DNA of 64,000 bases from Portunus trituberculatus (lineage: Eukaryota; Arthropoda; Malacostraca; Decapoda; Portunidae), in assembly GCF_017591435.1 (NCBI RefSeq), contig NC_059300.1, forward strand, positions 9,423,558-9,487,557, written 5' to 3'. Positions 46,601 through 61,359 of this stretch are shown in pieces (position 1 is the stretch's first letter; every line of letters starts with the position of its first letter). The translations under genes and the position numbers were made by a program. The notes below the pieces were generated by a model. The model did no database searches and was not told where the DNA came from. It saw nothing but the letters and a program-made list of their open reading frames with translations.

Positions 46601-46706
46601 CTGTGCTAGCTGTAGGCAACAAAGGGGCTTCTTTTCTTTCAACAGGTAACAGAGGGTGGGACTCACACCAATATATGGGGAGACAGGTGGAAATCCCTTG
46701 ATGATC
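46601..46706 (-). CDS. slo2: Slo2 exon 8 of window (start of RCK2)
   Basis: The 106-bp exon starts with one base completing an Ala codon, then 35 codons: IIKGFPPVSPYIGVSPTLCY and LLKEKKPLCCLQLAQ. GFPPVSPYIG.SPTLC.LL is a diagnostic motif of Slo2 channels at the start of RCK2. The donor CAG|GTAAG leaves phase 0 and exon 9 continues with VCDHC. A (TA)n array sits about 90 bp from the donor. Confidence 0.96.
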
Positions 46707-46937
46707 CTGTAGTGAACCATTATCAAATAAACGGCTTTGGTTTAGTGCAGGTACAGTATATTTTCTTTATGATACTATATACAATGGTTAGCTTCAGAAA
46801 TAATTCAATATGTACCTAATTCTGACCAGTAAAATAATTTGGGCTACAATCTATAAAGTAATGGACATGACAGTACTACTCATTTTGTACATGACGAGCT
46901 ACAAAGACATGAGGAATTCCAAACAACAGCCACTCAC

Positions 46938-47091
46938 GCAATCATCTCTGACGGAGACCGCCAAGGCACATCATCAACCTCATCATCACTCTCTCCTGAT
47001 ACATCTTCACTACCTCGTTCCTGGCTTGAAATATTGAGGCTGGATCCAGTGAACATATCTGGCACAGGTAGAATGGATGGACGGCGGGTCT
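46938..47091 (-). CDS. slo2: Slo2 exon 7 of window (linker, acidic)
   Basis: The 154-bp exon reads TRRPSILPVPDMFTGSSLNI, then the acidic stretch SEDVSGESDDEVDDV and PWRSPSEMI, with two bases (GC) left at a GTGAGT donor. The block before RCK2 in Slo2 proteins has a similar RRPSI...VPDM and WRSPSE pattern. The acceptor is TTTGCAG. It is the last linker exon before the conserved RCK2 start in exon 8. Confidence 0.9.
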
Positions 47092-47554
47092 CTGCAAATG
47101 GATAAAAATAACAATTCTGTTCATCACTGGGTGAAATAAAAATTAACTGAAGTTTGCATGAAAATAAAGATAGTTAGATTTGGTGATATTTTGTCATGTT
47201 TCATGAATATTTTACAAGACTCTCTTTTTAAACATTCTCATGTCAACAGTGAGTAAAATTTCATGAATAATTCTATGTAATGCACAATTCTACATGACAA
47301 ATAGTGGTGGCTTGCTATAATAAATTTTCATATCACAAATGCTTTATACCAAATAAACTGACCCTTATATGGCAGTACAGGGTCTCAAATTATCAAGACT
47401 CTGTCAATTGACTGTATATAAATGTTCTTCCAAAAAATTACTGTATACATTTTCCTCCAGAAATGATGTCATTCAATATATAAATACAAAATATTTTTTT
47501 TCTACATTTAGATAAAGGTATTCCAAATGGATATAAGGTCAATGTTATACACAC

Positions 47555-47698
47555 CGGGGCGTTTGTCTGAGACACTGATAAGGGTGTCGGAGCGTGGGAC
47601 ATCAAGAAAATTACCACCACTTAAGGAAGGACTATTAGATTTTGTTGTGTCTTCTCGCTCCAGCTTGTGTCTTGGATGGCTTTTGCGCAGCTCCATTG
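47555..47698 (-). CDS. slo2: Slo2 exon 6 of window (linker)
   Basis: The 144-bp exon is in phase 1-1. It reads MELRKSHPRHKLEREDTTKS then NSPSLSGGNFLDVPRSDTL and ISVSDKRP, ending with G before a GTGTGT donor; the acceptor is TTATTTAG. It is hydrophilic and Ser-rich, with basic residues next to Ser/Thr that could be phosphorylation sites (inference). It joins in frame to exon 7 (KRPE/TRRPSILPVPDMF). No clear vertebrate counterpart is seen. Confidence 0.82.
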
Positions 47699-47936
47699 CT
47701 AAATAATAAAGTAAGAAACATTAATGAATATTGATAAGAAATATTCTTTAGATAAAAAAATCTTTCCTCAAAAATAGAGACAATTTCATGTGGTACAGCA
47801 TTCAATCAGTTCTACATCAGAAAATAGCTGATAAATGTTTAAGTATCTTTAATTGATTATAACATTTCCAAATTTCAAACAATTGAGCATTAATTCTTGT
47901 CACTTTTCTAATAATTACATTCACAATCAAACTCAC

Positions 47937-48083
47937 ATTCTCCTTCCTCCTGAATGAGTTTTTGTTTAGTGGAAGTTACCAAGGCTTCCTCCCTGGTAAT
48001 ATGTCTTCCTTGTTCTTCTTCCCACTTCTCCCTTCTCCGATCCACCTCCTCCTCCAATTTCTTCTGCAGCTCGTTGACAGAAA
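47937..48083 (-). CDS. slo2: Slo2 exon 5 of window (linker, predicted coiled coil)
   Basis: The 147-bp exon is in phase 1-1 (divisible by three). It reads SVNELQKKLEEEVDRRREKW then EEEQGRHITREEALV and STKQKLIQEEGE. The charged heptad-like pattern suggests a helix or coiled coil in the RCK1-RCK2 linker. It lies between exon 4 (10 kb upstream in the transcript) and exon 6, with a CTCTTCCAG acceptor and GTGAGT donor. I recognise no counterpart in vertebrate KCNT; membership rests on phase, splice sites, strand and position. Because it is phase-symmetric it could be a cassette exon. Confidence 0.82.
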
Positions 48084-51301
<3,218 letters not shown>

Positions 51302-51943
51302 CACTATCATAAATCATTCAGAAGGTGGGAAAAAATGTGGTGTTCTGTGACCAATGACTTAAGTAGTGGTGCTGGCAATGGTGGTGACAGATGAGATAAG
51401 AAGGATATAGTGGTGGTGGTGGTGGATGAGATGAGAAGGATAAGGGAATGTGGTAAGGAGTGTCATCTCACAACTGGGTTTGAGTGCAGCACTCCCAGGC
51501 AACACAAACTGGTCAAGGATCACGGGAAACAGAAAAGACAAGAAGAAAAATCATGGAGAGGGACAACTGATTGGATATCTTAAAAAGAGGAATAAATAAT
51601 TAATCTATTTTTATGCATGTAGATTAACTAAGTTTTAGTATCACTGATTTTTTTTTTATATATAATTTGTTTTCCCTGCATCCTCTTATCACTCACATCT
51701 GATATCTCTTAACTATCAATTCACCTCAAGTTAGTACCGTATATGTCAGTTTACAAGACAACACTGCTTCAGCAAAACAATCTAAAACCCAAGGCTTACT
51801 AGGATTCAATACAGAGAGATTTGGATATGCTTTGAAACATTCTTGTTTCAAGTATCAAGGAAACTGGTCTATGTACAGAACCAGTCAATGAAAAATTCAC
51901 TTATTTCACCACTTTCAAAAAATTATAAACTTTTGCACACACA

Positions 51944-51945
<2 letters not shown>

Positions 51946-52001
<56 letters not shown>

Positions 52002-52003
52002 AA
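51946..52003. repeat. Compound (CA)n(TA)n next to a CAG-ended element
   Basis: CA units to 51983, TA units to about 52000, then AAACAGTAAGCC. Confidence 0.92.
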
Positions 52004-52440
52004 CAGTAAGCCCCCCCCCTCACTTGGTGAATTAATTAGTCTGGCAAAGCTACCGCCAAATGTGAATTTCGCCAAGCACGAATTCTTTGTACCATATAAA
52101 TTGCCTAAAAAATGCCTCAATCAGTCTTTGATCATTGCCAAAGTCCCTCTTTTGACCGCTAAAATACCATCTTTCGAGCTTTTTGATCATTGCCAAAGTC
52201 CCTCTTTTGACCGCTAAAATACCATCTTTCGAGCTGAAATAAAATCTTTTGCCTTTTCATATTAGAACACGTACAAAACAGACCAATAAACAATAAATAA
52301 AGCTAATAAGACATGATATAAAGGCTGTAACTCGCGTTTTTTAACACGTTCCCCTCGTCCACTTTCGTCCTTGCCGCCACCACCATTGTCCTTACTGCCA
52401 CCGGTACCACCTGTAGCGCTGGTAGAGGCCATGTTGGCGG
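52004..52440 (-). mobile_element. Possible partial CAG-ended DNA element
   Basis: CAGTAAGCCCCCCCCCTCAC next to (TA)n resembles one end of the other CAG-ended elements. On the minus strand, from about 52433, an ATG frame reads MASTSATGGTGGSKDNGGGG and then KDESGRGERVKKREL, which could be a transposase start followed by deletion. It contains the 55-bp duplication at 52127-52236. I find no matching opposite end, so the right boundary is a guess. Confidence 0.4.
52127..52236. repeat. 55-bp tandem duplication, two copies
   Basis: TTTGATCATTGCCAAAGTCC...TTTCGAGCTT occurs at 52127-52181 and again at 52182-52236; the two appear identical or nearly so, so the duplication is recent relative to the surrounding decay. 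Confidence 0.88.
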
Positions 52441-53426
52441 TAAATTGCCAGAATTCATTCCTACGCTAGCAGAACAGAGGGTAGCACAAAAACAAAATGG
52501 CTGAAGGGGACTCTCACACAGCATTCTGATAGGTTTAGAGAGAGGTCTGACGTCACCGTGGAGCCACGTGGTTCGAATGTCCACACACAATTTTAAACAA
52601 AGGCTTCCAGCCTCTCTCCCTGCTGCTGCCAGTTGCCCTGCTGCAGTCATGAAAACAATATTCTCCTGCATTCTGTCTGTAGTTTCCACAATAGAGAAGC
52701 CTCTATCTCTTTCCGTCCAAACACTGCCTTCTTGTTTGTTCAAGTAGTTCCCCTCTTTCATACCATATCTTCCCACCTTTGAAGTGCCTTTCCTCTCCTA
52801 TCACCATCTTAAACTCTGCTCACACACATTCTCTTCATAAATCTATTGGTCTTCATCCCCTCAATCTGAGCATATATCTTAGTGTGTTCCTTCTCAACCC
52901 ATTCCACAGCTCCACAATTTACATTATTTGCACATTGCTCATACTATATCTCTCATGCACACTCAGTGTTTCTAGCCTGTTTAATAGAGATGTAGGAATT
53001 TATCCTATTATATCCAAAAGAAAAAAAGTTAAAATGTCAAAGGTCACCTAAATTTCCAGAAGTGTTTCAGCAAGTAAAATTTCTAGTTAAAAATGTTTGA
53101 CAGGGACAGCACAAGCATGCTAAGTTTAGAAGAAAAGGATAGGTGAGTGTCAATGCAGAAGAGGTATAGCAGTCTAAGTTTTGCTGGATGGACAGACAAA
53201 GGAATTAAATTTTTGAGGCATAGGACAACACGAAGGTTGCACTGCTCTATATGGAAATTATACAAAGATAATAAACTAAGTGCTCTGAGGCTTTACTCCA
53301 AAAACAATTTTATTCTTGTGTTGTCCATCAAATAAATGACAATGTAAAATTAAGGAAAGACTCATCCTTTGAGTGGAGAGGCTAAGAAGTTATAACTTGG
53401 AGGAACTGACAGTGTCACTCTTCTAA
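52441..53426. other. Intron sequence, nothing firmly recognised
   Basis: Moderately GC-rich to about 52650 (includes TGACGTCA at about 52549 and CACGTG at about 52566), then AT-rich. No coding signature is recognised. Confidence 0.5.
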
Positions 53427-53443
53427 CACACACACACACACAC
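53427..53443 (+). repeat. (AC)n at LINE 5' junction
   Basis: Eight to nine AC units abut the start of LINE copy 8. Confidence 0.9.
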
Positions 53444-56356
53444 TGGGTTCATAACCCAGAAAAGTACAGTAAGAAAGGACTAAAGAAACTTACGTATGAG
53501 CGGAATGTAATGTATTCCAACATAAATGGAGTGATATCGGGGATTTTAGAACTCAACGATTACTTGAGGGACAAGAACCCAGATATTGTGGGTCTTACTG
53601 AAACAAAACTGAGAGAGGGAGAAGACCTGATGATGGTTGGAGAAGGGAAATATAATGTTTGGAAAAGAAATAGAGTAGGTAAGATGGGAGGAGGAGTGAT
53701 GTTGCTGGTTAAAAAAGATATAAAGGTGGATCAAGTGAAAGAAGGTATGGGAAAGGCAGAAGTGCTAAAGATCAGAGCAGAAACTAATGAAGGAAAAAGA
53801 GGCACTACATAGTGGTGTACGTACCACCTAAGACAAATGCATGGTCAGTACAGGAATATGAAGAAATGATAAGTGATACAGGAACATGTCTGGAAGAAAT
53901 GTTGGGTGGCTGTGAACGAACTATAATGATGGGAGATTTTAATTGTAAAGAGGTGTGTTGGGAGGACTGGTCAATGGAAGGATCAGAGACAACATGGGGA
54001 AATACACTATTGACACTGGCAATGGAAAATGTGTTAACTCAGTGGGTCAAAGAAGATACTAGGTTTGGAGGAGAGGAGCATCGTCAAGACTGGACTTGGT
54101 CTTTAGTACAGAGCCAATGGTCATTGAGGAGATGAGGGTGGAGTGCCCTTTAGCAAAGAGTGATCATGCAGTTTTGGAGTTCAAGGTGATAGATGAAGAG
54201 AAATCTAGAAGAAATGAAGAATATAAAGTGGGAAGATGGAATTATGCCAAGACAGATTTTGGAAACCTAAAGAAATTCTTTCAAGAGACAAATTGGATGA
54301 AATTCAAGAGTGCTAAGGAGCAAATGAAAAGTGGAAGGAATTTATAAAAATATACAAAGAAGGTGAGAAAAATTTGTACCAATAAGACAACATAGAAGTT
54401 GGAAAGCAGGACTGGTTTAACGATAGATGTGAAAAGGCTAGAACAAGAAAAGAGGATGCATGGAAGAGGTGGAGAAGGAAAAGACGGATTAAGCAGTGGG
54501 AAAGTTACAAAAGAGCAAGAAATGAATATGTGTTGATTAGAAGAGAAGAAAGAAAGAAACAAGAAAAGGATATAATTGATAAATGTAAAGACCAACCAAG
54601 GCTTTTTACAGACATGTGAACAACAACATCAAAAATAGAAAGTATTGAAAGTTTAGAAGTAAATGGAGTATGCAGTGAAGATCCCAGGAAATGGCAGAGG
54701 CTATGAATGGATGCTTTCGGAAGGTATTCACAAAGGAGACTGCTTTTGACAAACCACTGGTAATGGAACAGAAAGGGATTATGAAGGAGTTTCAAGTAAC
54801 TGTGGAGGAGATCAAGAATATGATGGGGAGTTTAGAAGTGAGAAAAGCTGTGGGACCTGATGGGGTATCAGGATGGATTTTAAGAGAATGCAGGAGCAAC
54901 TGGCAGAAAAAGTTTGTGAAGTAATTGATGCCTCATTAAGGGAAGGTGTAGTGCCCCAAGACTGGAAAAGAGCTAACATTGTCCCAATCTATAAATCAGG
55001 TAACAAGAGAGACCCATTGAACTATAGACCAGTGTCACTTACAAGTGTGGTAGCTAAGATGTGTGAGAGGGTGGTGAAGAATAGATGGACAGACTTCTTG
55101 GAGAAAAATGACATACTTTGTGAGTGTCAATTTGGTTTTAGAAAAGGGCGTTCATGCACGACAAACCTGATATGTTACTATTCGAGGGTGATAGATGTAA
55201 TACAGGAAAGAGATGGTTGGGCTGATGGAATATATCTGGATTTAAAAAAGGCCTTTGATAAGGTACCACACCGGAGACTGATCTGGAAACTTGAAATGGT
55301 AGGAGGAGTGCATGGCAGTTTACTAAAATGGATGGAAGACTTTTGGTAGGAAGAGAAATGAGAACAATAATTAAGGACAGACCATCAGAATGGGGCTTGG
55401 TGGAGAGTGGAGTTCCACAGGGATCAGTGTTGGCACCAGTAATGTTCGCGGTCTACATAAATGACATGGTGGATGGGGTGTCCAGTTATGTGAGCCTATT
55501 TGCAGGCGATGCAAAATTGTTAAGAAAAGTGAGATGTGACAAAGATTGCGAACTACTCCAGGAAGACTTGGACAGAATATGGAAATGGAGCTGTACATGG
55601 CAAATGGAGTTCAACACGACAAAATGCAAGAAAATAGAGTTTGGCAAGAGTGAAAGAAGAATCAGGAGTATGTACAAGATAGGAAATGAAGACATAAAAC
55701 CAGTCATGAAGAAAAAGACCTTGGGGTGACAATTACCAATGACCTATCGCCAGAGAGACATATAAACAAAATAATTGGAGAAGTATTGAACTTATTGAGG
55801 AACATAAGAGTGGCGTTCGTATATTTAGATGAAGAAATGATGAAGAAAATAATTACTGCAATGATAAGACCGAGGCTTGAATATGCAACAATACAGTGGG
55901 CTCGAACTTAAAGAAACACATAAGGAAACTAGAGAAAGTACAGAGGGCTGCAACAAAAATGGTGCCTGACTTAAGAGATTTGACTTATGAAGACAGACTG
56001 AAAAGAATGCAACTTCCGACCCTGGAAAACAGAAGAAAGGGAGACCTGATAGCAATATACAGAGTGATGATTGGCATGGAAAAAATGGATAGGGAAGATC
56101 TGTGTATGTGGAATGAAAGAATGTCGAGAGGGCATGGGAAAAAACTAAAATGGCCACTTATAGGAGAGATGTGAAAAATATAGCTTCCCTCATAGAAGGG
56201 TGGAAGCATGGAATAGTTTAGACGTGGAAGTGGTCAACGCAAGGAATATTCATGATTTTAAGAAAAAGCTGGACATTAATAGATATGGAGACGGGACAAC
56301 ACGAGCATAGCTCTTTTCCCGTATGTTACAATTAGGTAAATACAATTAGGTAAATA
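53444..56356 (+). mobile_element. LINE copy 8 (AC-LINE family), nearly complete ORF2
   Basis: About 2.9 kb. The endonuclease is nearly whole: MYSNINGVISGILELNDYLR, IVGLTETKLREGEDL (Glu), MGGGVMLLVKKDIKV, YVPPKTNAWSVQEYEEM, MMGDFNCKEVCWEDW, AKSDHAVLEF. The linker has WNYAKTDFGNLKKFFQE. The RT has RKAVGPDGVSGWILRECRSN, DWKRANIVPIYKSGNKRDPL, NYRPVSLTSVVAKMCERVVK, CQFGFRKGRSC, YLDLKKAFDKVPHRRLIWK, SGVPQGSVLAPVMFAVYIND, and LFAGDAKL, where the first catalytic Asp of FADD is Gly. The C-terminal part is 55726-56280. About seven frame breaks (near 53812, 54135, 54347, 54620, 54900, 55340, 55728). The tail has two ACAATTAGGTAAAT units, then (AC)n. Inactive but the best template for the family. Confidence 0.93.
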
Positions 56357-56382
56357 CACACACACACACACACACACACACA
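56357..56382 (+). repeat. (AC)n between LINE copy 8 and SINE fragment
   Basis: About 13 AC units join the LINE tail to a 5'-truncated SINE. Confidence 0.93.
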
Positions 56383-56539
56383 CGGGATGTAAATCGAGGA
56401 GTTGTGACCTTGTTGTCCCGGTGTGTGGTGTGTGCCTGGTCTCAGACCTATCCCAAGATCGGAAATAATGAGCTCTGAGCTCGTTCCGTAGGGTAACGTC
56501 TGGCTGTCTCGTCAGAGACTGCAGCAGATCAAACAGTGA

Positions 56540-56545
<6 letters not shown>
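56383..56545 (+). mobile_element. AC-SINE fragment, second subfamily, 3' part
   Basis: CGGGATGTAAATCGAGGAGT, GGTGTGTGGTGTGTGCCTGG, GAGCTCTGAGCTCGTTCCG, CTGTCTCGTCAGAGACTGC and the end CAGTGAATTAC are nearly identical to the minus-strand SINE at 46022-46318. The head is missing. (AC)n on both sides. Confidence 0.88.
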
Positions 56546-56614
<69 letters not shown>

Positions 56615-56620
56615 ACACAC
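56542..56620 (+). repeat. (AC)n following the SINE fragment
   Basis: About 38 AC units with one AT interruption. Confidence 0.95.
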
Positions 56621-57681
56621 AGTATAGCATACAAATTAAATAATAACTGCTTAAAGTTCTGATGTTTACCAAGATGCCTCTGTGCAGCTAAGTTATTAGT
56701 GTGTATATATATTACCATAACAAAATAAAATGTGTTATTGTTGTACGTTTGTTGCAGATACAGCTGTTTGGAGGGCCGGAATACTATGTATAATTCTAAA
56801 TATCATCTAAAGTTATGAACACGATCTGGTGCAAAACATGAATAGAGTTTGTGCAAGATGGTATGAAAGAAACAGTACTAGTATCCTTTTTATGCTACTT
56901 GACAAATGCATAGAATCATGTGTACAAATTTCTTGGAAGTAACCATGTCTGAGTTATATTTAATGTGCATATTACGGTGTTGTGGTTAACATATCATCAT
57001 AATATGAAAAAACCCTGGGAATCCATCCTTGACTACTTGTAAGGGGCTTGTTTCATTCAAGTGAAAAGTTATTCTCATTTCCACAATCCTAGACTTCTAT
57101 TAAATAGTTTTCTCTTGAACAAGTACACCATTAAGGTTTTCCTCTAAAACAATGAGATTAGCTCAGTTAAGCCTTTTTTTCTTTTTATAAATATGTGGAT
57201 GTCTTATAACAAGACATATACGGTAACTTGTCCAAAATTGTTATACAAACAGATTTTGGTTATTGGCGAGCGATAAAAGGATAGAGCTAGACTAAGATAA
57301 TATATCAAAAAAAGAAAAACTATTTAAAAATCTCTGTTAAGTAAAAATATTTTAAACTAAATTCACTAGATCCATCTGAGGGAAAAAAGGCAGTTGATAC
57401 TATCCTAATTTAACCTCAAAATATAAAGAGGCTGAAGAAGGTGAGTGGGGGTGTATAGGACATCCCTTCCGTACCGTTTGAGCGCAGCTTGAGAAGAACA
57501 CACCTTCGCCCTACAATCAAGAAATATTACGTGTAACTGTTAAGTCTCGATTGAATGCTAAAGAAAGATACTGTGCTTCGCTTCTTGTTAAATGTGAGGC
57601 AGACAGGCAGACATCCACATAAGTGCATGTATGGAGGTTGTTGTTAAGTCATTAACTGGAACAGCAGTATATGTACATATG

Positions 57682-57687
<6 letters not shown>
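56621..57687. other. Intron sequence, nothing recognised
   Basis: AT-rich intron; no element ends or coding signal. Confidence 0.6.

Positions 57688-57759
<72 letters not shown>
57688..57759. repeat. (GA)n microsatellite
   Basis: About 36 GA units, 310 bp downstream (in transcript sense) of exon 4. Confidence 0.95.
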
Positions 57760-57762
<3 letters not shown>

Positions 57763-58069
57763 AAGAAGACAGAAATAAGCCAAAATATCAAGAATATTAG
57801 ACAGTGGCAATGGATAAGACTTGCCTTATGATTACACTAACATGGCAGAAATTAATGTAAAGCAAGCAGTGTTTCTTGTCAACCAGGGAAACAAGTCGGG
57901 AAGGATTGCAAACAGGTCTGATAGGGTCAACACATTAGAAATCAGGTGTTTAATTTCTACAGTGGATTCTTTATGAACAAAAGCTTTAGTTAATCATAAA
58001 TATTAAATCAGTCTTTCCCTCAGCAATTTCTCGACATACTTGAATGTTCGGCTTGGTGTAAAGACTTAC

Positions 58070-58383
58070 CTGATCTTGGTTTGGGTAAGGGTTCCTCTCG
58101 ATCACCTTCCCTTCTCTCTCCTCCTCCAACACCTCTTTCTGGGTCTTTGGTGAGTGAGGCATCAGCACCCCCTCCCTCCACCCTTCCCTCCTGGTTGGCA
58201 GTAGTGGTGTTGGTGGAAGTAGACCCCACCACAAAGGCACTATTCTCTTCTTTGGTGATGCTCATGTAGAAGCACAGATCTGTCTTCTTCATGATATGTC
58301 TTGGGCCTGGGTTGAGCATGATGGTGTCTTCATAAAACTCTGGGAGCTCGGCTGGCCGGACCCCAACAAGAGCCACACCATAC
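58070..58383 (-). CDS. slo2: Slo2 exon 4 of window (end of RCK1 and start of linker)
   Basis: The 314-bp exon starts with the last base of a Lys codon, then YGVALVGVRPAELPEFYEDT, IMLNPGPRHIMKKTDLCFYM and SITKEENSAFV, the conserved end of RCK1 in KCNT channels. After about residue 55 it turns into low-complexity linker: Ser/Thr/Asn-rich, then Gly/Arg/Glu-rich, ending in phase 1 (G left over) at GTAAGT. The linker part does not align to vertebrate KCNT, as expected for the variable RCK1-RCK2 connector. Acceptor: CTCCACAG at the upper edge. Confidence 0.94.
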
Positions 58384-58465
58384 CTGTGGAGTGAGTGGGA
58401 TGAATAAGGCTGGAAGTGAAAAAAGAATCATTGCATATGGATAGGTAAATATAAAGGTAAAAGAT

Positions 58466-58468
<3 letters not shown>

Positions 58469-58520
<52 letters not shown>
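58469..58520. repeat. (GA)n in the short intron between exons 3 and 4
   Basis: About 26 GA units inside a 233-bp intron; on the transcribed strand it is a CT tract about 85 bp before the exon 4 acceptor. Confidence 0.95.
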
Positions 58521-58523
<3 letters not shown>

Positions 58524-58616
58524 ATCATTACCTTATAAACAACATTTATTAACAAAACCCACTCACACAAAAGAAAGAAAGAAAAAGGCTTGAAGAAGGA
58601 AGTATTTGACACATAC

Positions 58617-58766
58617 TTGCGATGAGAGTGGAAGCTGGCGTAGGTGAAACTTTTCCCCTCATACTCCCCGAAGAACCGAGAGTCGCTCAGCTTGATGTGG
58701 TAGATCTCATTGCCTGAACACTTCCCATACAGCCGGTGCCAGTCCTCCTGCGACGCCTGGCCCTCC
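58617..58766 (-). CDS. slo2: Slo2 exon 3 of window (RCK1)
   Basis: The 150-bp exon completes the Gln codon from exon 2 and reads EGQASQEDWHRLYGKCSGNE, YHIKLSDSRFFGEYEGKSF and TYASFHSHRK, ending with AA of a Lys codon at a GTATGT donor. KCNT1 has the same block (EGQESQEQWQRMYGRCSGNE, FFGEYEGKSFTYAAFH). The block belongs to the C-terminal lobe of RCK1. The minus reading frame stays open past both splice sites, so the boundaries rest on the acceptor/donor consensus and phase match with exons 2 and 4. Confidence 0.95.
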
Positions 58767-60859
58767 CTGGAACACATCAGGAAGATGATGGTGAGAAAGA
58801 GAAGGAAGGAAGGAAAAAAAAGGAGTACAAGAAGGAGGAAGAGAGACAAAGGTGGTGTGAAGAGGATAACGAAATGGGAGAGTGAGAGTGATATCACCAG
58901 AAAGGAGAATAATGTTAATCTCTGAAATGTGGCTGGTGAAAGGTTATGTTCTCTCTCTCTCTCTCTCTCATTAATTATGCCAGCCAATTACTCCTAATCA
59001 ACCTAACACACCTTACAACTTTCTCAACTGGAGAGCTCATTAATTTCTCCTCTGCTGAGGGGCTTTCCTCATCACGGGGCGTGTGAACCGCGAGGGGTGA
59101 GTGGCACGGTACAGGGGCACATCTAGTAGCTACTTTGTCGACTAACTGACTTAATTTCTACACCATTTTGCTCCCATCATTACTTTCCTCAACGGGAGAG
59201 CAAAGCTGATGGTAAGAAATTCGTACATTTACAGAAAGAATTAGGGGGAGAAGGCCAACAATGAGTCCCGGCCACATGCCTACTCATCGACCATGACAGT
59301 TGCATAATAGTTTTACAAAGCTCTCTTCACACACAACATGCCGAAAATACTCACTGTGGTGAAATACAGAATGGTAAAGTGAGAGAATATTCTTAAGCAA
59401 AAATGAGGTTAGCCTGCCCCGCGTGATGACTGGTGTTGACACTATCTTCACAACATGCCATCTTTTGTTTTACCGAAGATCACACATGCAAGACCAGGGT
59501 GATCTTGAACAACACACGGATTATACACGCTGACATTACTGGCACTTTCGAAGTAGAGACGCATTATTTTCGACTGAGGAAGTAACTCTTACCTTCCTTT
59601 GCCTCAACATATAGTCACTGGTTTAAGGCGTTAATGGCCACATAATTATAATCAGAAATCATTAAACAAAAAGCTATGTGTGGGTAATACCAATATATCT
59701 TGGGTAATACCTCCCATGTATCTGGCATCTGTCAGCAGCATGGAGACATCCACCACTATTCCCATTCCCAATGTGCCCAAAGCAGCATTTTGCAACGATT
59801 CATTACTCTCTCCTCTATAAGCCGTTTTCTTGCCGTGTCTTCCCCAAGATAAATCTCAAGTAAAGGTATCTCTTAGTACTAGTATTCATAAACGCTTCCT
59901 TCTTTAATGTTAACTATTTTCAAAGGTCAAAGAGATAAGTGGTCGAGTTCTCAAGTGTGTTTTTAATTGATAATGTAAAATATTTGTTAAACTATAGCTA
60001 GAATACCGAAAAACGTTCTGGAAATTCCTACTGGAAGTAATCACTAGGTAAACTAGGTACACCAAAATGTTTGAAAATTTGGTGCAAGGAGTGACGCATG
60101 AAATGGTTTTAATTGAGAAATGCCAAGACCAACATTAGGACAAGATCAGTACTGGGACACTTAGGCTTTCTTTCTGTGGTTACATTTCATTGTTTATGAA
60201 TTTATCACAACCACTGAGATACCTATGAAAGTAATGGAGGTAGCGTAGCGACTTATATCATTATACACAATTATATACTTACCCACCCCTTCTTATGAGT
60301 CTGGACTGCGAGCTTTAATCGCCTTAGTTCCTGGGTATATTTAAATACTCTTTTGGAAAAAACACATCCCTACAAAAATTGATTGAATAGAATAATGAAA
60401 TTACAGGTAAGGAAAGTGCGTCTGCTCCATACCTTACTAACTATTGCAGAAGGAGGGAGCGAATCATTATTTTATTCGTAAGTCGGACAAAAATCTCCAA
60501 AAAAAGGATTCATTGCTCACACGGGACCCAATCTAGACATCGGGACCCCTGGTATTTCGGAGCTTACATCGCCCTTAAAAGTGTCTCGAAATGGTACCTA
60601 GGGGAAGGTAAGAGTAGGAATGATGGTCGCACTAGCAGTCGCACGGAAAGGAGAGGTAGTGAAGACCCTACGTGGGAGAAAAGAACAGATGCGTCATTGA
60701 GAGAGAAAACCAGGTAGAGTACACACTGTGAAGAGGAAGCGTGGAGAAAACAAGAACGTAACAAGTAAACGTACAAGTAAAGACAGAGAAGGTGAACGGG
60801 AACGAAGCGGAAGGAAGAGGAAGAGAGTAAAAGAAATTGAAAACATCGAGAGGGAGAAG
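58767..60859. other. Intron sequence, nothing recognised
   Basis: Intron between exons 2 and 3. A purine-rich stretch follows exon 3 (58770-58860) and a short TC run is at 58951-58969; no gene or element recognised. Confidence 0.55.
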
Positions 60860-60937
60860 AAGGAGGAGGAGGAGGAGGAGGAGGAGGAGGAGGAGGAGGA
60901 GGAGGAGGAGGAGGAGGAGGAAAAGTAAAAGAAATTG

Positions 60938-61012
<75 letters not shown>

Positions 61013-61070
61013 TAAAGGACGGAAATGGACGAAACGGAAGGAGGGGAAGGGGAGCAGAAGTAATAGGATA

Positions 61071-61125
<55 letters not shown>
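60860..61125. repeat. Purine-rich block: (GGA)n and two (GA)n arrays
   Basis: (GGA)n at 60860-60920, (GA)n at 60940-61010 and 61073-61125, ending 16 bp from the exon 2 donor. The Glu-rich and Ser/Leu- or Pro-rich frames across it are repeat translations. Confidence 0.95.
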
Positions 61126-61127
<2 letters not shown>

Positions 61128-61141
61128 CCCCTGAGACTCAC

Positions 61142-61359
61142 TGGCCGCGGGAAGTGTGCAGCAGCAGCGTCACTAGGGTGGATATGCCCGGACTCATACA
61201 GTTGTTGGCGAGCAGGGCGTACTTGAGCTCGTCCTCACACACCACGTGCTCTGCGAACTTCACGTGCAACTTGTTCTCTGGGCGGAAGATCTGCACGTAC
61301 TGGGGCACGTTGGGGGCGAAGTCCTTCACGGCCCAGGAACGCAAGATGGTGTGCTCGTC
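61142..61359 (-). CDS. slo2: Slo2 exon 2 of window (RCK1)
   Basis: The 218-bp exon starts in phase 0 with DEHTILRSWAVKDFAPNVPQ and ends after two bases of a Gln codon, at a GTGAGT donor. It holds YVQIFRPENKLHVKFAEHVV and the cysteine-containing helix region CEDELKYALLANNCMSPG, then TLVTLLLHTSRGQ. This matches the KCNT RCK1 stretch TILRAWAVKDFAPN to LLVHTSRGQ almost position by position. It is GC-richer than the introns around it. A (GA)n array lies immediately downstream of its donor at 61073-61125. Confidence 0.95.
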
